64,000 bases of DNA, taken from contig OZ010788.1 of the NCBI GenBank assembly GCA_963932465.1, forward strand, positions 195,798,559 to 195,862,558, given 5' to 3'. Under the pieces are notes generated by a model, which had not been told where the DNA came from, made no database searches, and saw only the letters and a program-made list of their open reading frames with translations. Made by a program: the position numbers and the translations under genes. How positions within the stretch are numbered: the stretch's first letter is position 1; each line of letters opens with the position of its first letter. Below, in pieces: positions 35,208 to 46,175 of this stretch. This DNA is from Maratus speciosus (lineage: Eukaryota; Arthropoda; Arachnida; Araneae; Salticidae).

Positions 35208-35614
35208 AATTTGCTCCAAATTAATAGTTGCAGAAAGTGTGACATCATAAAAGGGGCGGGGGGGGGAGGTTATCTATCAACTGTAATGACCTGTGACATA
35301 AGGAAAGAAAGGAGTCACAAACGATGCAATTTATGTGAGATAATTAATGGATAACTCCTGTGTCGTAATTTGAGTATTGAGCAATTGTAACGCAGTGTGG
35401 AAGCGCTATTTCACCACTGGTCAACCGACCGCAAATGAATTCAATCGACGTTCAATTAGTATACTCGTAGTCAGCGACAGCCGCCCCAAAATAGTCAAAA
35501 TATAAAGCTTTACTAGCACACAATACATAGAATTTAGCCCTTTCAAGGGCGGTGGGAACACGGCGTGACAACCTAATTTTTACTCCGAAACTAACAAAGG
35601 GTGGCACCAAGAAT
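33201..35614. other. Intergenic AT-rich sequence with homopolymer runs
   Basis: GCGCCCGGTGTTACGGGAG at 33382 followed by GGCGAGTGCAAAGCCCCCC resembles a decayed Helitron 3' end but lacks CTAG. A poly-T of ~35 bases lies at 35178-35213, with a G-run after CATAAAAGGGGCG at about 35250-35265. The 104-codon minus-strand frame at 34812-35126 is the longest here but is unrecognised. The remainder shows no feature. Confidence 0.45.
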
Positions 35615-35919
35615 ATCTACATTATAAAGGGCAAACGTATCTGTGCGTAACGCTGACGTCATTTCGAGAATGACAACACTTCACGATCAAATTTCAGTTT
35701 TGCAATTTTCGCAACTGCAATTTTTTAAATTATTAATCTTCTAACCATCGTACATTTTAAATTTTTTACACCGTCGTGTAGGGAAAAAATCCACTTTCAA
35801 ATGCAATTCGTTTAAAAAATGTATCTTAATTGACTGATTTATTATGTTTTTTTTTTAAATATTTCAAGCATGAATTTTTGTAATTTATCACGTGACGCTT
35901 CCATTACATAATAATAATA

Positions 35920-36675
35920 CAGCGAAACCCCGATCTATCGTTCCCGCATTGATCGGTTTTTTTCTATGGCCCCTGCAAAAATTATATTTAAATAATGTCA
36001 ATAAAACCCGCATGCATCGTTCTATAAAAAGTCGTTTTCCCGCATTCATCGTTGTAAATTTTTTCTCCTCACCGAAATGAAATTGAAAATCAAGCGGATC
36101 TATGTGACATACAAACTGGAATTACTTCTTCTATCCTAAAATAACTCATTTGTACTGTTTTAGGGGGGGGGGGGACAGGGATTAGTGCGATTAGTAAAAT
36201 TTAGCGATTATATTTCCATAGATCAAGGTGTTGTGGCATGTGGTGCCCTAAGCATAGAAGAAGTGTGTGATGATAGCTGAGCCTACACCAGTGCCAAGTC
36301 TGTCTGATGCAATTATGGCATTTGAAACTGCACGAACTTTTATATATGCACATGAAATTACAGAAAATTACCAGAAAAATGTTGCACATCTTGAAAATTT
36401 GCTATTTAATTTAAAAAATGAACAAAAAAACCCAACATAAAATGACTGATCTTTTAAAATAAATATCAATTTTCTACAACTTCTATTTATTTCTTTTACA
36501 ATTTGGCAAGAAACAAATTAGTATTTATTAGTATACTGTATACATTGCGCATATATTAGTAATGCATAAACGGTATTTTTTTCGTATTTTGATGTTAATC
36601 CGCATTCATCGTTTTCCCGCATTCATCGTTTTTTTTCACGCACCCCTTGAAAAACGATGGATCGAGGTTCTACTG
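35920..36675 (+). mobile_element. Tigger/pogo-type element, internally deleted
   Basis: Ends CAGCGAAACCCCGATCTATC and inverted CAGTAGAACCTCGATCCATC sit between TA dinucleotides (35918-35919, 36676-36677). CAGTRGAACCTCGAT is the characteristic pogo/Tigger terminus. Subterminal copies of CCGCATTSATCGTT occur near both ends (about 35944, 36010, 36045, 36600, 36618), consistent with repeated transposase-binding sequence. A C-terminal coding relic remains at 36270-36440. Confidence 0.9.
36270..36440 (+). pseudogene. Tigger/pogo transposase C-terminal fragment
   Basis: The plus frame around 36285-36425 reads VPSLSDAIMAFETARTFIYA, then HEITENYQKNVAHLENLLFN, and ends in NLKNEQKNPT and a stop. The pattern of an alpha-helical tail with DAI-A-ETARTFI is that of the variable C-terminal tail of Tigger transposases. 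The helix-turn-helix, CENP-B-like DNA-binding and DDE catalytic parts are all deleted. A minus-strand frame over the same bases (36201-36389) is a shadow. Confidence 0.65.
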
Positions 36676-37288
36676 TAAACATTTTGCACACAAAGCAATA
36701 AAAATAGATCAAAATTTATTTCTGACTAATTTTCCATAACGAAATTAATACTTCCTTTATAGATAAACAAAAGAATAATATTAAAAAAAACAACAACACA
36801 CAAATATAACATATAAGTAATCGAACAATTTAAATTTGTACACCATCAAACAGGTAAAAAAAAAATAAAAACTTTCAAATGAAATTTTTTTGCAAACCGC
36901 ATCTCAGTTTACCGATTATCTATGGTTTTAAAAACAATTTTCAAGCATGAAATATTTTTAAATTTATTTCTATCGCTTGGAGCTCGATAACGAAAGATTA
37001 ATTTGTTTTCCCTTAAAACAGTGTGAAGAGTTCAGTATTTTCCTACGGATAATATTCCATTAAAAAATTTAAAACTTTCTTTATTAATAAACAAAAAAAA
37101 AAAATATATATAAAACAAAAATTTAACATACATATAATCAATTACGCACTTAAGGCTCTGAAATGATCAGAATGAAAAAGATTGCCGTAAGTAGCGAAAT
37201 CTTGGGCTCTTAGCATTCAGTTAATACGAAAATACAGCCCTTGATAAATTTCAAAACTTTATTCGATTGCATAATTGATATTTTTTAA

Positions 37289-37489
37289 CCCCTTGGGGGC
37301 GAGTGACCGGTATACGTGCTGCGTAAGGTGTTCACAATCCGTGATTATTCTCACCAGTAAATTTGTATTGTAAATTTTGTCTTATTTAATCCGAGCATTT
37401 TTCCCGATTCAATTAGACAAAAAATTCTGTTTTGAAAAACTGGTGATAAAAGAATAAAAAATCTGTAAAAGAGGCTCGTCTCGAAGGGG
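37289..37489. mobile_element. TTAA-flanked piggyBac-like MITE, 201 bp
   Basis: TTAA duplications at 37285-37288 and 37490-37493 enclose ends CCCCTTGGGGGCGAG and inverted CCCCTTCGAGACGAG. CCCCTT ends with TTAA target define the piggyBac superfamily. It has no coding sequence and is nested in the Helitron described at 35615-37621. End similarity to 8407-8920 is limited to the first six bases, so it is a separate family. Confidence 0.85.
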
Positions 37490-37621
37490 TTAAGACTTTT
37501 TTGGTGTTATTGAGCAGTCTAAAAAATATATTGCATGCAAAAAATTTATTAGAGTTTTCAATTAAAAAAATGGTTTTCAGTTATATTCTGTAGCCCAGGA
37601 AAGCCGGGTTGAATCCCCTAG

Positions 37622-38420
37622 TTTTAATAAAATTTTGATTTTGTAATGAAAGTGCCGAAAAATAGGTTTTTATTTTCTAAGAAATTCATTTGTAAATTTT
37701 GGTGCAGTCAATTATTTCATCATTTTACGAACAGAATTTTCCTTTCCCTGAAAGGGTTAAACTACATAGCTATTCATTAATCAAGTCAACATTTGCATAT
37801 AAATGAAACGCATGAAACTGACTCGAAAAGATCATTCTATAAGAAAACAAAGAAAAATAAGAAACATTATATGCTTAAAGAAAACTCACCGTCTGAGATT
37901 AAAAGGAATAATCCATTTTACATATCCATTCAAGGGAAGAAAGAATTCTTCCACTTACCTGAAAAATAAAAATAATATGATTAATTACTTAGATTAAAAG
38001 AAAACATTCGCAGTATAAGCATGTTATTTACCAAAGCATTATACGTTGAAGTGTTACAAAGAACGTGCAGTATGCAATCATGTATGATTAATGAGATGTA
38101 ATTATTTATTTATTTTTCATTTTCAGTGCAAAAGGGGATGTTAAAAGTATAATAATTCTATTCAAATTAACGAATTGAAAAATTTAACACATTACTTTTA
38201 ACGAAAAATTAAAAAATTCGAAAATACTTATTTTAGAGAAATTTAAAGGTTAAAATATTAAGAAACATATACATAAAAATAAGGAAACATGGTGAAAAAT
38301 AAAAAGCAGCAACTTTAACAACTAAACAATTTTCAATGCTAAGCGCATATAAATTTAGAAATCTAATTTTGTTGTACTTAGGGGAAAAAAAGAAAGAATG
38401 GATGGTTACTTTGTAACAGT
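37622..38420. other. AT-rich spacer, nothing recognised
   Basis: A segment at 37675-37760 (GTAAATTTTGGTGCAGTCA) resembles 6895-6965 in the 6026-7713 element, so part of this may be an old fragment of that family. The 64-codon frame at 37803-37997 is lysine-rich and unrecognised. Confidence 0.4.
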
Positions 38421-38805
38421 TTAACTCTTAACTGCTGTTAGCGGTCTCACAGACCGTTGCTTTTTTTAATTTTCACAGTTTAATTTGTAATTTTCAGTTT
38501 AATTATAGATACTGGTGAAATTGTGTTTTGCTTGGAGCTCTTTTATTATCACTAGAGACTTTTGAAATAGTGGTATATTAAAAAGTTTAAAAAAGTATAG
38601 TAAGTATAAAAAATATAAGTATAATTAGTACAGTGGACTCTCTCTTTTCTGAACACTCATCGGACCGACCAAAAATTTTCAGATTATGGGGTGTTCAGTA
38701 TAGAGGGAGTTTGAAAACGACTACTATGTATTGAGTTTTATAGACTGTATCAGAATACTTAGCCTGGTTAGCCATGCAGTTACTGAGATGAAGGTGCTGA
38801 ATTTA

Positions 38806-40281
38806 CACTCATGTTCAAAGTTAAGAGAATTTTCAGATTTGGTGATTATCTCCAGAACTACTGAACAGATTTTAATTAAATTAGGTATGTACATAGGTTA
38901 ATATAATGAAAAAAAAACAAACATTCAGCAGTTATAATACACACGCATGATCGTACATAAGACTCATCAACATCAGAAGATATAAGACAGAGCTTTCAAT
39001 ATTGACCTAGAAAATGGGTTAATAGGGAGTATGCTCCTCTCTTACAGTTATACAGTTCTCATAATGAATTCATACTGAAAATCAGGTAGTTTATGAGAAT
39101 CTGTGGCAGTTAGTCTCGCTCCTCCAACAACTCTGTTTTCAGACTCTTGGTAGTTCTGGGAAGTGGAAAGCGAGTTCCAGTTATCCTCCCCAGAGCGATC
39201 TAGACATACTCTATAGGGTTGAAGTCCGGAGATCTGACGGGCCAATCCATCAAACGAATATCCTCAGCTTCCAGAAATTTGTCGACTAGATGAGCTCTAT
39301 CTAGGCGCGTGTTGTAGTCCATTAAAATGAAATCTGAGCCAACTGCATTCCTTAAAAGCCGAACATAGAAATCCATGATATATAATCCCTAAACCTCACA
39401 CCAGTTACAGAGCCTTTGCCAAGCAAAGGTAGAGATGTGCGCCCGTCAGACATGATGCCTGACCAGACCATTGAACCTCCCCTGACATAGTAGTCTCTTT
39501 CTCGTATGTTGAAAGGATCCCTGGTTTTATCCTGATGAAAATACGTCGAGAATTAGTGTTTAGGATTAACCGAGAGTCATCACTGAATAAAACGTTCCCC
39601 ATTGATACCTGGTCCAAAGTCGAAGATCTGTACACCAAGCTAAATGGGTTCACCTGTGTGCAGAAGTGAGCAGGACGCAAACCGCAGGTCTTATTGTAAA
39701 TAGCACTCTGTCATGTAGCTTTTTACAAACAGTAACCCTTGAAACTCGGCTTCATGTGATCGCATAAAGGTCATGAGAGAGCTGAGAAGCTGTTGCACTC
39801 CTGTAATGTACAAATAGTAACCTTCATTAGATGACGTGACTCTTGGACAACCTTGCCCTCTCTACGGATCCAGTATCTTTAATCTGTTTCCAAAAGGTCG
39901 ACACGACACTGGGTATTACATTAAAGTCACTAGGAATTTGCACTTGAGACTAGCCTGTTCCCATTCTTCTCGCGATTCACCTCCTCATTCCACCATCCAA
40001 ACATGGTTATTCATTTATTTTTTTTGTTTTCTTTTGAAATACGTGGAATGTTACAAAAAAGACCAAGATATTCGTTATGTGCGAGCGAACAATACACGAA
40101 AATTGCCACGCTCACTTATAAATCCTGTCTCGCTACTTGCTCCGCCATACACACGTGTACGCTTACATATTCCACACTAAAGAGTTACATCGCTGTTTCG
40201 AAACAATATTCTCACCTTTCTTTCGGTATTTTTCATGAAATTCGAAAAAATATGCCAATTTTTAAATTTTGAACATGGGTG
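38806..40281 (-). mobile_element. Tc1-like transposon nested in the Tigger element
   Basis: The left end CACTCATGTTCAAAGTTAAG after TA (38804-38805) and the inverted right end CACCCATGTTCAAAATTTAA ending at 40281 are imperfect inverted repeats. The right flank is AA instead of TA, presumably mutated. The CACTCATGTT terminus is related to that of the element at 24642-26033, so they are cousins. Its coding relic is on the minus strand. Confidence 0.8.
39050..40000 (-). pseudogene. Tc1-like transposase pseudogene
   Basis: From the N-terminal side (near 39990) down, shifted frames carry RGQGCPRVTSSNE (linker), then GNVLFSDDSRLILNTNSRRI with the first catalytic aspartate (about 39540-39600), GSMVWSGIMSDGRTSLP, WTTTRLDRAHLVDKFLEAED-like sequence covering the second catalytic block (the aspartate lies in GGACTACAACACGCG near 39315), and MDWPVRSPDFNPIEYV with the catalytic glutamate near 39210. 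The C-terminal LPRTTKSLKTELLEERD segment follows. The spacing of the last two catalytic residues fits DD34E. One in-frame stop after IEYV and at least three frame changes make it inactive. Confidence 0.85.
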
Positions 40282-40549
40282 AAGATTTAGCGCCTGGGGC
40301 AATGTCGAACTAAATTCAGTGGGACGTGTAATCTGCCATATCATTTGTTTATTTTATTAAAAATAATTACAAAAAATAGAATTGCATGTATACAATGCTT
40401 TACTTGAAAACATAATCGGTACATTCCTTAAACTAGTCGGATGTGCCAATCCCAAAACTTTCTTCTATCTCATACATGTTAATACTTCAAAAATTAGCTA
40501 TCACACTGCCAAAATTAAATGGCAATCTATGCATCTCATGAGGGTTCTA

Positions 40550-41510
40550 AAGATAAGAAATTCCGTGCATTACTTCTTGAGATATGACTATCGCTGAAAT
40601 AGTCTAAATCCAGCAATATGATGCCTAGCAGCGCCACCTATTGGGTGATTTATATTAAATCCTAATAAACAACAATTTATGTCACCGTCTGACTGAATCT
40701 GAAGTTTGGAGAAAATCTGTGCATTAGTTTTTGAGATAGAGCTATTGCGAAAATCGTGAAAATTCCTGCATAGCAGCGTAACCTATTGGGTGATCAACAC
40801 CAAAACCTAATTAACAACAACTTGTGTCCACATGCAACTAAATCTGAAGTTAGATGAAAATTCGTCCATTAGTTCTATAGATAGAGCTATTGAGGCAATC
40901 GTGAAAAAGGCAGCACAGAAGCGCCACCTGTTGAGCGATTTGCACCAACACGTAATCAGTAGCAAGTCATATCAAGGACTAACTGAATCTGAAGTTTGAT
41001 GAAAATTCGTGTGTTAGTTCTTAAGATAGAGCTATTGGGGAAATCGTGTAAATCTTGCAAAATTCATCATAACAACACCACCTGTTGGGCGATTTACACC
41101 AAAACGTAATCAGCATCAATTTATATCAGGGACTAACTAAATCTGAAGTTTGATCAAAATCCGTGCATTAGTTCTTGAGATTGAGCTATTGCAAAAATCG
41201 TGAAAAATGCAGCACAGCAGCGCCACCTGTTGAGCAATTTCCACCAAAACCTAATCAGCATCAATTTGTATTAGGGACTAACTGAATATAAATTTTTATT
41301 AAATTCCATGCATTAGTTCTTGAGATAGACCGCCCACAAAATTTGTGTCACATACACACAGACAGACTCACAGAGTCACACACAGACATTTTGTAAAAAC
41401 ATGTTTTTTGGAATCTCTGTCCCCTACAACGTGTAAATCCGTCGAAAACCGGAATTCGAAAATTTTCATGAATCCAATACTTTCTTCTTGTAAAGATAGA
41501 AGAAAGTAAA
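40550..41510 (-). repeat. Dispersed repeat with six ~150 bp units, reverse of 22850-23575
   Basis: Units hold GTGCATTAGTTCTTGAGATA near 40563, 40718, 40862, 41009, 41162 and 41308 (periods about 144-155). The last unit runs into CACACAGACAGACTCACAGA and ATGTTTTTTGGAATCTCTGT, and ends near CTTTCTTCTTGTAAAGATAG. Read on the minus strand this is the same order as 22850-23575, but with two more units. It lies inside the Tigger element, so it was inserted later or carried in. Confidence 0.8.
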
Positions 41511-42600
41511 AAGTAAGTAATTTTAGTCTGTTCTTGCAATGTGTATGCTTGTGCAGTGCAGATGTTATCTAGTTGTTTAAGAAGTTGAAAGGCTTCCAGG
41601 TGATGTTCAGCCGCATACTTCAACAGGTCTTGAATTCCTTGGACATATTGTTTGAAGGTAACCGTACTTCTTGTTTCATTGGTCAATTATGGTTCTGGGT
41701 CTTCTTCACTATACTCTTCTTCTTCAGCTATGTTGTTGTCGCAAACCGGAAGGCTTCCGTCGACTTCAAGATAAGCTGCAGGTTCAGTTTCAGTATGAAG
41801 CTCCTGAAGAATTGACCAAAATCCAAAAGTCACTCACAGTTGTTCCTTCTTGGTCCTCTATTGTTGATTGCTGATTCTCACATGGGAATCCAGCTTCGCA
41901 GAAGCATCTGAGGATGGTTTAGGGGGTTATTTCATTCCAAGCCGTTAATATCCGATGGACAGCATCCATGACAATGATCTTCTTCATTAGTTCGGTTGCC
42001 TTCTGCATCCCCATGGACATTTTCTTCAGAAAATGGATTCAGCAGTGAGCTACAAAGGTTTTGAGTAATCCTTGATCAAGTGGTTGAATTATACAAGTAT
42101 AGTTCGGTAGATGGATAGTCGGTCTCACATTGCTCAGCTGCATGTTTGTATGTGATCTGGCATTATCCACAAAGAGAATAATTTTTCTTCCTTCTCTCTT
42201 CATCATCTCGTTAATACCCTCCAATCATTGTGAGAAAATCGTGACTGTCATCCAGCCTTTTCAATTCGATTTATAGTGCACAGGCAATGATGCAATCTTC
42301 ACATTTCTGAAGCATCGTGGTTTTTCACTTTTTCTGACCACAAGTGGTTAGAGCTTCACACCCATTAAACTGGCACATAACGACGATTTCGTTGAACCTT
42401 TTTATTCTTCTTAACTATTTTTTCCGAATTTCCATGCTGGGGGAATTTCCCGGATTCCAACTGCAAACACATGTTCAGTTTATAGAGAGGTTGGGTAGAA
42501 TGGGGACCAAAAGTAGCGTTCATAATAGTGGGGTGTTCAGATTAGAGGGTGTTCAGAATACAGAGAGTTCATCTATTGTTATGTCTATGAGTTTGGCCGG
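41504..42600 (-). pseudogene. Tigger/pogo transposase, C-terminal two thirds
   Basis: Reading minus from about 42360: a frame with QKCEDCIIACAL corresponds to the PRCFKN-LP-Y segment after the first catalytic aspartate. GGINEMMKREGRKIILFVDN then ARSH (42224-42140) holds the second catalytic aspartate, and LPNYTCIIQPLDQGLLKTF the third-residue region (QPLDQG, pogo-type DDD). DAVHRILTAWNEI and ILRCFCEAGFP (about 41990-41890) match the following helical region. The tail ends near LLKQLDNICTAQ and QEQTKITYFL (41600-41510), the usual KQ-KITDFF terminus. The N-terminal DNA-binding domains are absent because the element is deleted between the catalytic core and its right end. Several stops and one frame change; not functional. 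Confidence 0.9.
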
Positions 42601-42814
42601 GATCGTCAGAATGTGCTCATAATACTGGGGTGTTCACATTAGAGAGTGTTCAGATAGAGAGAGTCCACTGTACATAAATAGCGTCCTATGAGTTAAATTG
42701 AGCTTTTTATTTATCTTACGTTGGAGCGGTCTCACAAACCGTTCACGATAGTTACGTGACAATTTTTGTCAAAGCAATTAAGGGTTAAATTAGTTTAACA
42801 CCTGTTTTAATGTA

Positions 42815-43975
42815 CAGTCGAACCTGGTTAAGACGCTCACAGTTAATACGCGATCCCGCTTAATACGCGGGTTTTTTCCGATCCCTTTAATATCGCCCAT
42901 AAGGCTAATGCAAAAATATCACGTTTAATACGCGGACGGCTGTTACGCGTTCCCGCTTAATACGCGATAAATTTTTGGTCCTTTGAGGAAAAAAATCACG
43001 CTTAAGACGGGAATTCATTGATCAAGTGCGAATTCCTTCTCTCTTCTCATGTGTTGCCTATTTTGCGTATTATTTTTATTTAGATAAAAAACAGTTTTCG
43101 GATGGTATTATTTACTTTATTTAATAGCAGATTAATTAATGCGAAAATTAGTAATCGGAAATAGTGTTAGATATTTGAATAAAATAAAATCCAGGTAAAT
43201 TAGTAAAACTGCAATTCTTCTTTGATCCCGCCTACCAACATTCTTTCTCTCTCGCTTTATGTATATTTTTACTGTAGTAAGAGAGATATAGACGAATTCA
43301 GGTTACTCAGATACGTCATAAAACTATTATGATTAGACATGATCATACCTGTTGTTAGTGAAGTTTTAAATGTGCGTAATATCACTACTATGTTTTATAA
43401 TGCATATTATAGGCAACAAAAAAAGATATTCGTAAAGATTAAACAAATACGATAATTCTTTAGTGTTTTCTTTACTTTTTGTTATGCTAACAGTGTTATG
43501 TACACAACGATTAATAAAAATGTTTTTTTTCTTATATTAAAAATAAAGGCTGATTAATACAAGTACTATGTATGATTTTAAAAACGGGGTTGTGCTTCAA
43601 AGATTTAATGATTTTTTCTTTCTGTTAAAAAAAAAAAATAGTTTAGTAGGAAAATTACTTTTTGTTGTTTCATTTTTAGTTGCAACGTACAAATAGGCAT
43701 TAAAACTATGTTGGAATCCCTATTTTTTCCCCCGTTTTTATTCCAGCCCGTCTTATGAAAAGAAACAATGCGTTAAAGTGGAATACAATTGAGTTCTAGT
43801 CTAAATATGCATAAAAGGCACAATTTTCCACCGTAAACATATAAATAAAAGCTCTAAAGTTCATTTGAACGATTAAATGTGTAAATAAGTCCAGTTTCTC
43901 CAACATTATACAAATCACGTTTAATACGAGACCTTTATCCACTCCCTTGAAACGCGTCTTAACCGGGTTCCACTG
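42815..43975. mobile_element. Tigger/pogo-type non-autonomous element
   Basis: Ends CAGTCGAACCTGGTTAAGAC and inverted CAGTGGAACCCGGTTAAGAC, between TA at 42813-42814 and 43976-43977, are standard pogo termini. Subterminal AATACGCG / CGCTTAATACGC sequences are repeated at least five times between 42850 and 43010 and once near 43920, another case of terminal-theme reiteration. The interior has no transposase remnant that I can recognise. It lies only 30 bp beyond the nested TTAA/Tigger stack. Confidence 0.9.
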
Positions 43976-44296
43976 TATATTCCACCCCTCGCCCGCCCCC
44001 AGCTCACCCGCAAAAAGGTACATGCCAAATATTGTTTATCTACATAAAAATATGTTTTACAGTCAAACAAATATTGAAAAATGTGTTACTGTTCCCTTGC
44101 CACTCACAGATGAAATCTTCAGTTTGGTAATACTGTTAAAGACCACCATAGCCCATAATCAAGAAATGTACGCTAATATGAATAAAATATACATTCTGAA
44201 AAACACACACTCAGTAATGTTTAATCATCAAATTCTTACTTAAGAAAAAGTACCTTTTGAGTGGGAATTGTTTTTCTATAATTTTTTATAGCACTC

Positions 44297-44770
44297 AGTA
44301 TTCGTTTTCTAGAAAAAAATCGTTTACTTTTGAAAAAGACTTAAAATACAAAACAAGTTTAAAACTTTCTTTAAATACCTTTAAAATATTACAAATTTCC
44401 AAAGCATAGTTTAAAAAACACTCTAAAAAAACTGAAACTGCTAAAAAATGTAAAAGAAAAGAAATCATAAACACCCAACCTCAGATTATATACAAAAAAT
44501 ATCTTTCATTAAAAGAAGCAATTAATTAGACTAAGTATTCGTTTTCTAGAAAAAATCGTTTACTTTTGAAAAAGGCTTAAAATGCAAAACATGTTTAAAA
44601 GTTTTTTTAAATACCTTGAAAAAATTAAAAATTTCCAAAGGTTAGTATAAAAATCGCTCTAAAAAAACCAACTAAAACTGCCAAAAATGTAAAAGGAAAG
44701 AAATCATAAACACCCAAGCTCAGATTATACACATAAAATATCTTTCATTAAAAGAAGCAGTTAATTAGGC
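44297..44770 (+). repeat. Two-unit 237 bp tandem duplication
   Basis: AGTATTCGTTTTCTAGAAAA starts at 44297 and 44534. Both units continue through ATCGTTTACTTTTGAAAAAG, AATTTCCAAAG, GAAATCATAAACACCCAA and AAATATCTTTCATTAAAAGA with few differences. No coding sequence. Confidence 0.9.
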
Positions 44771-45302
44771 TAAAACATTTGCAAAACCTTTAAAAACATA
44801 ATCATGTAAAATCGCGCTTTTTAACACTTTCCAACACAGTCGAAAAATGTTTATGAATTCGGTTTGTATGGATGTCTGTCTGTCCAAGCTCTAACTCGCG
44901 TAAATATACTCGGATTTTCATGCAACGGATATACGTTAATGATGTTTACCATGACATGTTCAATATTGAACATGAAGGGTGTAACATTAATAGTTCAATT
45001 ACAGGGGCACTCAAAAGAATTCTACATTATGGTCAATGGGGAAAAATCATTTGCAGTGTATTTTAATGACATTACGCTATTTCAAAAGTATTGAAATTGA
45101 TATAAATCACTGGATTTCACTACAAGATAATTACTGTAGAATAGGGCATTCATAGCACTTATCTCCATTTACAGGGGCACACAAAAGAAATCGGCTACAA
45201 TACTGTCTTTGAGCAATAATTACTGAAAGGGCGTTTTCAATTTCGGTATGTGCTTTTAAATTTAACAATTATTTTGCATGTTACTCGCTGTATATAAATT
45301 AT

Positions 45303-46175
45303 GACACAGATGTCATATTCACCCCATATTGGCGCGATTTTTTTCGGTTGCCAATTTGGCGAAAACATCAACAGCATAAACAACATAATCCGGGTTACCA
45401 CATCAAGCAAAATAACGACACTTTGGCGCAAGTTAAGTACCCGTTGCCTATATGATATTGGCGTCAAAAAAAAATCGCGCCAATATGGGGCGAATATGAC
45501 ATCTGTGCCAACAGATGAACTGCGAAGTGCTGGTTATGATCATTTCACAGTAAATCACAAATACAATTTTGTCGATCCTAATAATGGATGTCTTACTCAA
45601 AATGTTGAGAGATTATGGGGCATCGCAAAATGGCGCAACAAAAGACATCGGGAAACAGTTCGTCATCATTTAGAGTCGTATCTCATAGAGTTTATGTGGC
45701 GACGTCTTCATTCAAAAAATGAAATGTTTACTGCAATGCTAAAAGATATGGCACAGATGTCATATTCGCTCCATATTGGCGCGATTTTTTCCTGACGCCA
45801 ATGTCATATACGCAACGGGTACTTAACTGGCGCCAAAGTGTCGTTATTTTGCTTGATGTGGTAACCCGGATTATGTTGTGGCACAGATGTCATATACGTC
45901 ATCCCCATATTGGCGCGATTTTTTTCCGATGCCAATTTGGAGAAAATATCAACAGCATAAACAGCAACATCCAGGATACCATATCAAGCAAAATAACGAC
46001 ACTTTGGCGCCAGTTAAATACCCGTTGAGTATATGACATTGGCGTCAGAAAAAAATCGCGCCAATATGGGGCGTATATGACATCTGTACCTATGTTGTTT
46101 ATGCTGTTGATGTTTTCGCCAAATTGGCAACCGAAAAAAATCGCGCCAATATGGGGCGAATATGACATCTGTGCC
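45303..46175. mobile_element. Merlin-type composite element with perfect 8 bp target duplication
   Basis: TAAATTAT occurs at 45295-45302 and 46176-46183, directly flanking ends GACACAGATGTCATATTCAC and inverted GGCACAGATGTCATATTCGC. 8-9 bp duplications and a GG-type end are Merlin features. The same ~35 bp terminus (CAGATGTCATATTCGCCCCA, then TATTGGCGCGATTTTT) is present at least six times, in both orientations, near 45305, 45475, 45752, 45890, 46060 and 46145. With it go shared inner sequence AAATCGCGCCAATATGGGGC and ATCAAGCAAAATAACGACAC. So short derivatives appear inserted into, or rearranged within, a longer one. A transposase tail lies at 45513-45751. Confidence 0.85.
45513..45751 (+). 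pseudogene. Merlin transposase C-terminal fragment (ISXO2-like DDE)
   Basis: The frame reads LRSAGYDHFTVNHKYNFVDP, NNGCLTQNVERLWGIAKWRN, then RETVRHHLESYLIEFMWRRL. This is the end of the ISXO2/IS1016-like catalytic domain: VNH before F-DP, T-NVE as the catalytic glutamate block, and L--YL-EFMWR. The segment is open over its whole length. Upstream and downstream the frame runs into copies of the element terminus, so the N-terminal and first catalytic parts are missing. IS1016-like sequence in a eukaryote is expected for Merlin and is not evidence of bacterial contamination. Confidence 0.85.

Larger units (their letters stand above)
35615..37621 (+). mobile_element. Non-autonomous Helitron carrying two nested elements
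   Basis: The 5' end TCTACATTATAAAGGGCAAA has the TC start and TATTATAAAG character of arthropod Helitrons. The 3' end at 37600-37621 has GGGTTGAATCCC, a short stem, followed by CTAG and T. No inverted repeats or target duplication are expected. The left 250 bp match the minus-strand sequence at 53850-54156 (GACGYCATTT, TTTACACCGTCG, ATTTCAAGCATGA), so this is a family. Inside lie a Tigger-type element (35920-36675) and a TTAA element (37289-37489). No Rep/helicase coding remains. The 3' hairpin is weaker than in the Helitron at 57801-58531. Confidence 0.6.
38631..42670 (-). mobile_element. Tigger/pogo transposon containing further insertions
   Basis: Ends CAGTGGACTCTCTCT and its exact inverse lie between TA at 38629-38630 and 42671-42672. 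Subterminal repeats GGGTGTTCAGTATAGAGGGA (near 38691) and TGGGGTGTTCACATTAGAGA, with GTGTTCAGAATACAGAGAG (near 42550-42650), repeat the terminal theme. The transposase is on the minus strand at 41504-42600. A Tc1 element (38806-40281) and a ~150 bp tandem repeat family (40550-41510) are inserted between the coding remnant and the left end. Confidence 0.9.
38425..42784. mobile_element. TTAA-flanked piggyBac-like MITE split by a Tigger element
   Basis: TTAA at 38421-38424 precedes CTCTTAACTGCTGTTAGCGG; at the far side inverted CCCTTAATTGCTTTGAC precedes TTAA at 42785-42788. The GCGGTCTCACARACCGTT box occurs inside both ends (38451 and 42725). Removing 38631-42670 leaves an element of about 320 bp, matching the intact 292 bp relative at 29281-29572. 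The outer element was present first, and the Tigger entered at a TA inside it. Confidence 0.85.

Noticed and set aside
35178..35213. Poly-A tail of a LINE or SINE on the minus strand
   Set aside because: No reverse transcriptase, promoter boxes or target duplication could be found next to it, so the tract alone is not evidence.
45513..45751. Bacterial contamination (ISXO2/IS1016-like transposase)
   Set aside because: Merlin elements in animals carry this domain, and the flanks, AT content and 8 bp duplication match the eukaryotic surroundings.
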